From Thermoleophilia bacterium (GTDB lineage Bacteria > Actinomycetota > Thermoleophilia > Gaiellales > SKUG01), in contig JAGQUL010000113.1 of the NCBI GenBank assembly GCA_020438525.1, positions 1 to 12,511 of the forward strand: DNA of 12,511 nucleotides. The letters run 5' to 3'. The notes under the pieces are model-generated. The model had not been told where the DNA came from, searched no databases, and was given only the letters and a program-made list of their open reading frames with translations. Positions 7,070 to 12,511 of the stretch are shown here, one piece after another. Each line of letters starts with the position of its first letter. The first letter of the stretch is position 1. The position numbers were made by a program, and so were the translations under genes.

Positions 7070-9685
7070 GTGGGACGTGCACCCGGCAGCGAATCCGCCT
7101 CGGCGGCGGACGTGGGCGAGGAGCGGCGAGCGCAGCTCGACGCGATGGTCGCGCGCTCGCGCGAGGCTGCCGCGCAGTTTCGCCAGCTCGACCAGCGCGA
7201 GGTGGACGAGATCGTCTGGCGGATGGCCCGCGCCGGGCTGCTCGCGGCATACGACCTGGCGCGCATGGCGGTCGACGAGACCGGGATCGGCCTGTACGAG
7301 GACAAGGTCCTCAAGCACTACACCGCCACCGAGTTCCTGTACGACTACCTTCGCGGCAAGAAGACCGTCGGCGTGATCAAGGAGGATCCCGCGCGCGCGC
7401 TCAAGTGGGTGGCCGAGCCGATCGGCAGCGTGCTCGCGATCATGCCGATCACGAACCCCACCTCGACCGCGCTGTTCAAGACGATCGTGGCGGCCAAGAC
7501 GCGGAACGCGATGATCGTGCGCCCGTCGAGCAAGGCGTTGCGCTGCTCGCAGGAAGCGGTGCGCGTGGTGGTCGAGGCGGCCGAGGCCGCCGGGATGCCG
7601 CCCGGCGCGATCCAGTGCATGGACGCGCCCACGCACGCGGACACGCAGTACCTGTTCGGCCACGACGGCGTGGACTTCATCTGGACGACGGGCGGGCAGC
7701 GCATCGTGCAGGCCGCGAACGCCTCCGGCAAGCCGACGATCGGGGTCGGGCCGGGCAACGCGCCGGTCTACCTGCACGAGAGCGCCGACATCCCGATGGC
7801 CGTGCTCGACGTGCTCATGAGCAAGACGTTCGACGCGTCCACGATCTGCCCGGCCGAGCAGACGATGGTCGTCGACCGCGCTATCGACTCCGAGGTCCGT
7901 GCGGAGCTCGAGCGGATGGGTGCGCGGTTCCTGGATCGCGACGAGGCGGAGCGACTCGCCGAAATCTGCTTCGACTCGGTGACCGGGCACCTCAACTTCT
8001 TCGCGATCGGGCAGCCGCCGCAGATGCTGGCCGGCGCGGCAGGGATCGACATCGATCCGGCCACGAAGGTGCTCGTGGTTCCGGTGGAGCGATTCGACCT
8101 GGCGGAGATCTTCCTGCACGAGAAGCTGTTCCCGGTGCTCGCGTACCTCGTGGCCGACGACGTGGAACACGCGCTCACGCTCTGCGAGGGGGTGACCGAG
8201 ATCGCCGGGCTCGGGCACACCAGCGCGGTGTACGCGCGCGACGAGCGTGTCGTGGACGCCTTCTCGCAGCGGATCCGCACGGGGCGGATCCTCGTCAACT
8301 GTCCCACCGCAATCGGCGCGCTCGGCGGCATGTACACCGACCTGCCGCCCACCTACTCGCTCGGCTGCGGCACGTGGGGCGGGTCCAACACGACCGCCAA
8401 CGTGAACGTCGACGAGCTGCTCAACATCAAGCAGGTCTCCTACCGAAAGCATCCGCCCATGTGGTTCCGCGCACCCGTCGACGTCTACTTCAACGAGCAC
8501 TCGATCGACAACCTGCGCCAGGTTCCAGCCGAGCGCGTCGCGGTGATCACGAGCCCCGGCAACGTGGCACGCGGCAACGTCGAGCGCGTGACCGATCGGC
8601 TTGCGGCGGGCGCGATCGACATCTACAGCGACATCGGCGTGGAGCCCACGAACGAGGACGCGGAGAAGCTCGTGGCGTTCCTGCAGCGCTTCGAGCCGCA
8701 GGCGATCGTCGCGCTCGGCGGCGGGAGCGTGCTCGACATCGCGAAGGCGGCACGGATCGGGTACGAGCACCCCGAGGCCGACTGGACCGACCTGGCGCTG
8801 CCGTTCCTCGACGTGCGCAAGCGCATCGCCGAGTACCCGCAGCGCCGCCCGGATGCGCTGCGCCTGGTCGCCATCCCCACCACCAGCGGCACGGGCTCGG
8901 AGGTGTCACCGGCGGCGGTCGTCACGCACGCGCAGACCGGGCGCAAGACCACGCTCGTCGACTACACGCTCGTGCCGGAGATCGCGATCGTCGATCCGAC
9001 GCTCGCGGTGAGCATGCCGGCCGGCGTGACGCGCGACAGCGGCGTGGATGCGGTGACCCACGCGATCGAGAGCCTCGTGTCGAGCTTCGCGTCGCCGTAC
9101 ACGCACGCGCTCAGCCTGCGGGCGCTGCACGACCTGTTCACCACGCTGCCCGCGGTCTACGCCGACGGCGAGAACCTCGAGCTGCGCTCGCGCGTGCACA
9201 ACGCCGCGACGATGGCGGGCCTGGCCTTCAGCAACGCGTTCGTGGGCGTGGGGCATGCGCTCGCGCATGCGCTCGGGTCGACGTTCCCGGTCAGCCACGG
9301 TGCGGCGTGCGGCGTGTTCCTGCCGCACGTGATCCGCTACAACGGCGCCGCCGTGCCGGGCAAGAACCTGCCGAGCCCGACCCAGACGCGCTGGACCGCG
9401 CCCGAGACCTACGCACAGGCCGCTCGCGCGCTCGGGCTCGGGTCGAGCCGCGAGAAGCCGGAGGAGGGCCTCGCCCGCTTCGAGGAGACGACGATCGAGC
9501 TGCTCGAGGCGGTCGAGCAGCCGCGGTCGCTCGCAGCGCTCGGGATCACCGAGGAGCAGTTCCGCGAGCAGCGTTCGGCCATGGCGCAGCTCGCGTTCGA
9601 GGACCCCTCGATCCGCACCAACCCGCGTGCCCCGATGATCGCCGAGCTCGAGGAGCTGCTCGACCAGGCGTGGGCGGGCTGGTAG
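7070..9685 (+). CDS. adhE: Bifunctional acetaldehyde-CoA/alcohol dehydrogenase
   Basis: From GTG 7070 the product is 871 residues, close to the 891 of E. coli AdhE, and it is collinear along its whole length. The N-terminal CoA-acylating aldehyde dehydrogenase domain has MAVDETGIGLYEDKV, the ITNPTSTALFK block, GVGPGN (225-230) and the catalytic Cys260 in STICPAEQ. After a linker, the C-terminal iron-dependent alcohol dehydrogenase has the NAD-binding GGGS (550-553), PTTSGTGSEVSP and four metal ligands matching E. coli D653, H657, H723 and H737: Asp660, His664, His729 and His743. The enzyme reduces acetyl-CoA to acetaldehyde and then to ethanol with two NADH, or works in reverse, and usually assembles into cytoplasmic spirosome filaments. 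It is normally a fermentation enzyme that regenerates NAD+ without oxygen. All key residues are present, so it is predicted active. A GTG at 7022 would extend it by 16 residues. Confidence 0.95.
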   Translation: MGRAPGSESASAADVGEERRAQLDAMVARSREAAAQFRQLDQREVDEIVWRMARAGLLAAYDLARMAVDETGIGLYEDKVLKHYTATEFLYDYLRGKKTVGVIKEDPARALKWVAEPIGSVLAIMPITNPTSTALFKTIVAAKTRNAMIVRPSSKALRCSQEAVRVVVEAAEAAGMPPGAIQCMDAPTHADTQYLFGHDGVDFIWTTGGQRIVQAANASGKPTIGVGPGNAPVYLHESADIPMAVLDVLMSKTFDASTICPAEQTMVVDRAIDSEVRAELERMGARFLDRDEAERLAEICFDSVTGHLNFFAIGQPPQMLAGAAGIDIDPATKVLVVPVERFDLAEIFLHEKLFPVLAYLVADDVEHALTLCEGVTEIAGLGHTSAVYARDERVVDAFSQRIRTGRILVNCPTAIGALGGMYTDLPPTYSLGCGTWGGSNTTANVNVDELLNIKQVSYRKHPPMWFRAPVDVYFNEHSIDNLRQVPAERVAVITSPGNVARGNVERVTDRLAAGAIDIYSDIGVEPTNEDAEKLVAFLQRFEPQAIVALGGGSVLDIAKAARIGYEHPEADWTDLALPFLDVRKRIAEYPQRRPDALRLVAIPTTSGTGSEVSPAAVVTHAQTGRKTTLVDYTLVPEIAIVDPTLAVSMPAGVTRDSGVDAVTHAIESLVSSFASPYTHALSLRALHDLFTTLPAVYADGENLELRSRVHNAATMAGLAFSNAFVGVGHALAHALGSTFPVSHGAACGVFLPHVIRYNGAAVPGKNLPSPTQTRWTAPETYAQAARALGLGSSREKPEEGLARFEETTIELLEAVEQPRSLAALGITEEQFREQRSAMAQLAFEDPSIRTNPRAPMIAELEELLDQAWAGW

Positions 9686-9688
9686 CTG

Positions 9689-10063
9689 ATGCGGCGCGGC
9701 GCCCTGCGCCGCGGGTCGCCGCCGAGCGCCTGCGCAGGCGCCGACATCCACTCGTCGACCCAGGCCGTCGCGCTGCTCGACCGTCCAGCGGTCGGGTGAC
9801 TGGGCGCGAAGCGCCGCCGTGCGGCGCGCATCCTTGAGTGCCGTGCGGCGGGCATCCTTGCGGATCTCGTGTGCGATCCCTCGCAGCAGCACGAACAGCA
9901 CCATGATCGCCACGCCCTGCCACAGCTGGAACTGCAGGTCGAAGGCGAGCGTGCCCCACACCACCGCCACGGCGTAGCCGTAGGAGATGACGTCTGCGAG
10001 CACCACGCTCGGCGTGGTTGCGGAAACCTTGATCGGGGCTGTAGGGCGTGGGGAGGGGGCCAT
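9689..10063 (-). CDS. Small two-helix membrane protein, 3' end undefined
   Basis: On the minus strand ATG 10063 begins a frame with a Pro-rich N-terminus and two likely membrane helices, SVVLADVISYGYAVAVVWG and WQGVAIMVLFVLLRGIA. A basic helical tail follows with a tandem KDARRTA repeat and an SPDRWTVEQRD segment. The hydrophobic pattern strongly suggests real coding over about 9770-10063. No stop codon occurs in any minus-strand frame between the end of adhE and this region. The reading frame therefore continues antisense through adhE to 8906, where the sequence is plainly a shadow. The end given here is arbitrary, at the adhE boundary. A frameshift, truncation or sequencing error near 9700-9770 is likely. 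The start is supported by TACGGT 6 nt upstream. An alternative GTG at 10123 would add 20 residues. I do not recognise the family. Confidence 0.5.
9695..9713 (+). terminator. GC hairpin just after adhE
   Basis: CGCGGCGC (9695-9702) pairs perfectly with GCGCCGCG (9706-9713) across a 3-nt loop, 9 nt after the adhE stop. The stem is strong, but no T-run follows. It fits the T-poor hairpin terminators often proposed in high-GC actinobacteria. Confidence 0.45.
9726..9741. repeat. 16-bp perfect palindrome downstream of adhE
   Basis: GCGCCTGCGCAGGCGC is identical to its reverse complement. It lies 12 nt after the first hairpin and could act as a second terminator element or a protein-binding dyad. 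High GC makes short palindromes commoner, so function is uncertain. Confidence 0.4.
9816..9860. repeat. Tandem direct repeat, 24-nt period
   Basis: A 21-nt unit at 9816-9836 recurs at 9840-9860 with one mismatch (20 of 21). In the minus-strand membrane protein it encodes KDARRTA twice in succession in the basic tail. The period is a multiple of three and preserves the reading frame, which supports the coding assignment. Confidence 0.6.
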
Positions 10064-10069
10064 GTGTCT

Positions 10070-10075
10070 ACCGTA
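10070..10075 (-). promoter_or_regulatory. -10 element for the small membrane protein, leaderless arrangement
   Basis: On the minus strand TACGGT lies 6 nt before ATG 10063. It fits TAnnnT and has nearly the same form and spacing as TACCGT before tilS. No Shine-Dalgarno sequence is present. Confidence 0.4.
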
Positions 10076-10156
10076 GGTTGCTTCGCCGAATCCGGCAAGG
10101 AGTTCTTGCAGGATTTCCAGCACGCTCAGTGGTAAACATCGCCGAGCCCGGACGGG

Positions 10157-10495
10157 TCAGCGGAAGTGCAGCACGACGATCGTGCCTGCGCCCGCGCGCA
10201 GCGCTCGCCTCGGCCGCACCAGCACCTGATCCTCGTCGGCGCTGAACTCGGTGGCCTCGCCGTTCACCTCCACGCGACGCAGCGACGCGTCGGGGCGCAG
10301 GTCGATCGGCAGCGTGGCCAGGTCGTCGTCGCCCTCGTTGACCACGAACCACGTCTCGCGGCGCGCCTCGCGTACCACCCGCGAGCGCAGCTGCTCGGCC
10401 ACGTTCGTGCCCGCCGCGATCACGGCATCGCTCGCCTCCGCGGCATCTGCCTGCGGATCGAGTGCTTGCTCCGGATGTGCGATGGAGTCGGTCAT
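10157..10495 (-). CDS. Hypothetical protein, beta-rich
   Basis: The minus-strand frame from ATG 10495 encodes 112 residues; a GTG at 10522 would add nine. I do not recognise the family. The N-terminal 30 residues are Ala/Asp/Glu-rich and probably flexible. From about residue 35 the pattern is amphipathic beta: RSRVVREARRETWFVVNEG, ATLPIDLRP, SLRRVEVNGE, VLVRPRRALRAGAGTIVVLHF. This suggests a single small beta-sandwich-like domain. No signal peptide, membrane segment or catalytic motif is visible. It is divergent from tilS, with 166 bp between, and is followed on the same strand by the membrane protein gene 93 bp on. Coding is supported by the hydrophobic periodicity and by a candidate promoter upstream; function is unknown. 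Confidence 0.6.
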   Translation of the reverse strand: MTDSIAHPEQALDPQADAAEASDAVIAAGTNVAEQLRSRVVREARRETWFVVNEGDDDLATLPIDLRPDASLRRVEVNGEATEFSADEDQVLVRPRRALRAGAGTIVVLHFR

Positions 10496-10537
10496 GGGCG
10501 GCAACGGTCGGCGGACTCCCACGTCCGCGTCATGCAG

Positions 10538-10566
10538 GTTGTACAGGCTCGGCCACCCCAGCGCAA
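10538..10566 (-). promoter_or_regulatory. Candidate sigma-70-type promoter for the hypothetical gene
   Basis: On the minus strand TTGCGC (10566-10561) and TACAAC (10543-10538) are separated by exactly 17 nt, and TG precedes the -10. Transcription would start near 10531, giving a short leader before GTG 10522 or ATG 10495. This is the only conventional -35/-10 pair I found in the 166-bp divergent gap. Confidence 0.35.
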
Positions 10567-10649
10567 TGCGACCGGCCACCGGCCCGGGCGACCCCGCCCA
10601 CAGGCATGGCCGACTCCGACCGCGCGCTGCGAGCGCGCGCCGCATCCGA

Positions 10650-10655
10650 TACCGT
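10650..10655 (+). promoter_or_regulatory. -10 element for tilS, leaderless arrangement
   Basis: TACCGT lies 6 nt before ATG 10662 and fits TAnnnT. No Shine-Dalgarno sequence precedes the ATG. The position supports ATG 10662 over the downstream ATG at 10722. Confidence 0.4.
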
Positions 10656-10661
10656 CCACCC

Positions 10662-11666
10662 ATGGGGTCGACCGACAGGGATCGCGACGGTGCACTCATC
10701 ACGCGTGAGGCGCGCGTGTCCATGCGCTCGCGGCCGACCGCGGTTCGACGCGTTCGCCGTCTGCTCGACGACGCCGGCGTCTCGCTCGCCCGTCGCCGCG
10801 TGCTCGCGCTCTGCAGCGGCGGCGCCGACTCGGTCGCGCTCGTCTCGCTGCTCGCCGAGCTCCCGCGCGGCGCCGCCCCCGCCCGCATCGACGTGCTCTG
10901 GCTCGACCACGCGCTGCGCCCCGATGTCGACGACGAGCGTGACGCGGCACGCGCGGCTGCCGATTCGGTCGGAGCCGCGTTCCACGAGCGGCGCTCCCAT
11001 CGAGACCTCGCGGCCGACGCTGCAGGCACCGAGGCCGCCGCACGCGCATGGCGCTACGAGCAGGCAGCCGGCGTGGCACGCACGCTCGGATGCGACGTGG
11101 TCTGCACCGGGCACACCGCCAGCGACCAGCTCGAGCAGGCGGTGCTCGCGCTCGCCGGCGTGACCGGCCGCCCCGGCGACGTCGACGCGATGCCCGTCGC
11201 CCGCGAGCTCCCCGGCCCACCAACGATCGGCGACGACGACGAGCTGCTGCTCGTGCGGCCCCTGCTCTCGCTTGATCGAGCGGACGTGGAGCAGCACTGC
11301 ATCGAGCGATCGCTGGCGTGGGCCGACGATCCCACCAACCTCGACGCCGACGCCCACGCCCGCTTCACCCGGGCCACCTCGGGCGGCGACGCCCGGGTGG
11401 CGTCCCGCGACGACGTCGGCGCCCTGGTCGACGAGCTCGGCCACCAGGACTACCTGGTCATCGACCTCGACCCCGAGCGGTCCTACCGGGTCAACCACGT
11501 CGCGGCGCCGGTCTTCGACCCGGACGGGAGGGTGTCGGTCCTGCTCGCGCTCATCGGCTTCCGCGGCCCGGTGACGGGCGCCGAGGTCGCCTCCTTCGCC
11601 GAGCGCCTCGTCGAGGGCGCCACCGCGGTCACCCAGTCGGTCCACGGCCGGCTGCCGGCGGCATGA
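10662..11666 (+). CDS. tilS: tRNA(Ile)-lysidine synthetase N-domain fused in frame to an IclR C-terminal fragment
   Basis: The 334-residue frame has two unrelated parts. Residues 1-237 are the TilS ATP-pyrophosphatase domain: PP-loop SGGADS (52-57), a WLDHALRPDVDDE segment, EAAARAWRYE, CTGHTASDQLEQ, and RPLLSLDRADVEQHC followed by WADDPTNLDADAHARFTR. TilS makes lysidine at position 34 of tRNA-Ile(CAU), changing codon recognition from AUG to AUA, and is usually essential. The expected Arg-rich 'N-x-I-R...LP' continuation and the C-terminal domains are absent, as are the hpt and ftsH genes that often follow tilS in actinobacteria. From about residue 238 the sequence reads as an IclR effector domain. 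The protein as drawn is probably not a functional TilS. An alternative start at ATG 10722 would shorten it by 20 residues. Frames extending upstream to 10251 lie antisense to the neighbouring gene and are not used. Confidence 0.75.
   Translation: MGSTDRDRDGALITREARVSMRSRPTAVRRVRRLLDDAGVSLARRRVLALCSGGADSVALVSLLAELPRGAAPARIDVLWLDHALRPDVDDERDAARAAADSVGAAFHERRSHRDLAADAAGTEAAARAWRYEQAAGVARTLGCDVVCTGHTASDQLEQAVLALAGVTGRPGDVDAMPVARELPGPPTIGDDDELLLVRPLLSLDRADVEQHCIERSLAWADDPTNLDADAHARFTRATSGGDARVASRDDVGALVDELGHQDYLVIDLDPERSYRVNHVAAPVFDPDGRVSVLLALIGFRGPVTGAEVASFAERLVEGATAVTQSVHGRLPAA
11366..11399. repeat. 9-bp inverted repeat at the TilS/IclR switch
   Basis: CACCCGGGC (11366-11374) and GCCCGGGTG (11391-11399) are exact reverse complements with a 16-nt loop. 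They lie exactly where the encoded protein changes family. Such a stem could favour template switching or rearrangement, or mark the join by coincidence in GC-rich DNA. Confidence 0.5.
11373..11666 (+). pseudogene. C-terminal remnant of an IclR-family regulator
   Basis: The last roughly 97 codons of the tilS frame match the end of an IclR effector domain: DDVGALVDELGHQDYLVID, then VNHVAAPVFDPDGRVSVLLA, GFRGPVTGAEVASFAERL and AVTQSVHGRLP. In intact regulators this domain binds a small ligand and follows an N-terminal winged-helix DNA-binding domain, which is missing here along with the first half of the effector domain. The stop overlaps the next ATG (ATGA), so this part and the SnoaL gene belong together as an operon whose left part is lost. 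IclR membership is judged from the motif pattern only. Confidence 0.6.
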
Positions 11667-12184
11667 GCGGCCTCACTCCCGACGACCTCGTCGCCATCGA
11701 GGAGATCCGGGGCCTCGCCCTGCGCTACGCCCTCGCCGTCGACCGTCGCGACCTCGATGCCCTCGTCGCCCTGTTCGTCGACGACGTGGATGCCGGGCCC
11801 CACGGCATCGGCCACGAGGCCCTGAAGGCGTCGTTCGACGAGAGCCTGCGGGCCGTCGGCGTGACGATGCTGTTCGTGGGCACCCACCTGGTCGAGCTCG
11901 ACCCGGACGACCACGACCAGGCCCGGGGCACCGTCTACTGCCTCGGCCGCATCCAGGCCGACCCCGGCAGCCCCCGGATGATCGAGCAGGCCATCCAGTA
12001 CTCGGACCGCTACCACCGGAGCGACGGCGAGTGGCGGTTCGTGGGCCGCAAGCACGAGCTCTTCTGGGGCGTTGCGCTCGACGAGCAACCGCTCGCCCAG
12101 CCGCCGGCGGACTGGCCCGAGCACCAGGTCGGCGTGGGCACGATCCCCCACCGCTACGAGTCCTGGCAGCGCTTCTGGGCGTGA
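11663..12184 (+). CDS. SnoaL-like (NTF2-fold) protein
   Basis: ATG 11663 overlaps the previous stop as ATGA and gives 173 residues, the usual size for SnoaL_4-type proteins. The N-terminal helix (IEEIRGLALRYALAVDRRDLDALVALFVDDV) is the classic opening of the NTF2-like fold. It is followed by a GHEALKASFDESL helix and strands with THLVELD, ARGTVYCLGRI and IQYSDRYHRSDGEWRFVGRKHELFW. Members are small-molecule isomerases, hydrolases or dehydratases acting in a cone-shaped pocket, or non-catalytic binding proteins; the substrate cannot be told here. Nearly all of its early alanine codons are gcc, whereas upstream genes use gcg heavily. The gene is coupled to the IclR remnant and ends 4 bp before the convergent PIN gene. 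Confidence 0.82.
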   Translation: MSGLTPDDLVAIEEIRGLALRYALAVDRRDLDALVALFVDDVDAGPHGIGHEALKASFDESLRAVGVTMLFVGTHLVELDPDDHDQARGTVYCLGRIQADPGSPRMIEQAIQYSDRYHRSDGEWRFVGRKHELFWGVALDEQPLAQPPADWPEHQVGVGTIPHRYESWQRFWA

Positions 12185-12188
12185 GGGG

Positions 12189-12511
12189 TCAGATCCGCTC
12201 GACGGCGACGTCTCGAGCGTGGGCGGCCAGCGCTCGAAGGTCACCGACATCTCCGGTCAACACCACACCACCAGGCTCGGCGCTGGCGACCACGACCGCG
12301 TCGACCGCCGATCCCCTCCCGGCAAGGCGGCGCAACGTCGCCGCCCGCCGCGCGAGCCGCACGGTCACCGTGGGCTCGACGTGGCACGTCCTCAGGAACT
12401 GGTTCGTCGTCGCATCTCGACCGGGGTCGCCCTGCAGTGACTCGACGAGCACGACCGACGGGATGACCGGCGGCCACTCACCGTCTCGCCGGAGCTCCCG
12501 AATCGTGTTTC
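12189..12511 (-). CDS. PIN-domain protein (VapC-like), 5'-partial
   Basis: The minus-strand frame is open to the right edge, giving about 106 visible residues before the TGA at 12189-12191. The start is outside the window; GTG 12452 is only an internal codon of the fold. It shows PIN features in order: a helix with the second acidic residue (VVLVESLQGD), the third in GSAVDAVVVASA, and the closing VLTGDVGDLRALA with two Asp. The first catalytic Asp of the N-terminal strand would lie beyond the edge. PIN domains are Mg-dependent RNases, most often VapC toxins paired with an antitoxin. A cognate antitoxin gene, if present, would lie just beyond the right edge. The family call is good; its toxin role is inferred. 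Confidence 0.75.
   Translation of the reverse strand, partial: NTIRELRRDGEWPPVIPSVVLVESLQGDPGRDATTNQFLRTCHVEPTVTVRLARRAATLRRLAGRGSAVDAVVVASAEPGGVVLTGDVGDLRALAAHARDVAVERI

Noticed and set aside
5390..8770. A single 1126-residue minus-strand frame covering the binding-protein gene and continuing across adhE
   Set aside because: Only the part from ATG 7000 has signal peptide and family features. The rest is antisense to adhE and rich in Arg/His/Asp, as expected of a GC-rich shadow.
7405..9837. An 810-residue plus-strand frame overlapping adhE
   Set aside because: It is an out-of-frame shadow composed mainly of Arg, Ala and Gly, and adhE in the other frame is unambiguous.
10251..10661. N-terminal extension of the tilS frame to GTG 10251
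   Set aside because: It would be antisense to the hypothetical gene at 10157-10495 and adds about 137 residues absent from TilS proteins.
11318..11662. Upstream extension of the SnoaL frame
   Set aside because: The added stretch is an Arg/Pro/Gly-rich shadow of the overlapping tilS/IclR frame. ATG 11663 gives the family's normal length.
1..12511. Search for tRNA or rRNA genes, CRISPR arrays, insertion sequences or phage genes
   Set aside because: No regularly spaced repeats, transposase or integrase motifs, or recognisable structural RNA sequences were seen by eye. All gaps between genes are under 200 bp except the unresolved 3' end of the gene at 9689-10063.

Overview
The window is very GC-rich, with G or C in most third codon positions. 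It encodes families typical of Actinobacteria: an epimerase/acyltransferase pair that resembles, from memory, Mycobacterium tuberculosis Rv0501-Rv0502, a bacterial PH-domain membrane protein, a tRNA-lysidine synthetase and IclR/SnoaL/PIN genes. A deep-branching actinobacterial lineage such as Thermoleophilia or Acidimicrobiia is a guess that cannot be confirmed here. I see no rRNA, tRNA, CRISPR array, phage or insertion sequence.

Region 1 (1-2841) holds a long LysM/coiled-coil protein that runs off the left edge, a small two-helix PH-domain membrane protein, and a roughly 87-residue orphan whose strand pattern loosely recalls an Sm-like barrel. The first two proteins each carry one calcium-loop-like DxDxDG motif in a flexible region. 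Region 2 (2870-5373) is a translationally coupled pair: an extended short-chain dehydrogenase/epimerase-like protein and a PlsC/DAGAT-type acyltransferase with an N-terminal Cys3-His motif. The pair probably acts in cell-envelope lipid or glycolipid metabolism.

Region 3 (5390-9685) is a divergent pair: an orphan secreted family-5 solute-binding protein on the minus strand and a full-length bifunctional aldehyde/alcohol dehydrogenase (AdhE) on the plus strand, with catalytic and metal-binding residues intact. Region 4 (9686-10495) contains GC-rich hairpins, a small minus-strand membrane protein that has no stop codon before it runs antisense into adhE, and a small minus-strand protein of unknown function.

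Region 5 (10662-12511) starts as a normal TilS ATPase domain. At about 11370 the same reading frame turns into the C-terminal effector half of an IclR-type regulator, followed by an overlapping SnoaL-like gene and a partial PIN-domain nuclease. The TilS C-terminus and the IclR N-terminus are both missing and a 9-bp inverted repeat sits at the switch, so a rearrangement or assembly join is the leading explanation.

A recurring signal is that at least five genes lack a Shine-Dalgarno sequence and have a TAnnnT-like hexamer 6-8 nt before the start codon, as expected for leaderless transcripts. I did not find a convincing new multi-gene system. The best leads are the TilS/IclR junction, the leaderless promoter pattern, the LysM/coiled-coil protein and the possible Sm-like orphan.
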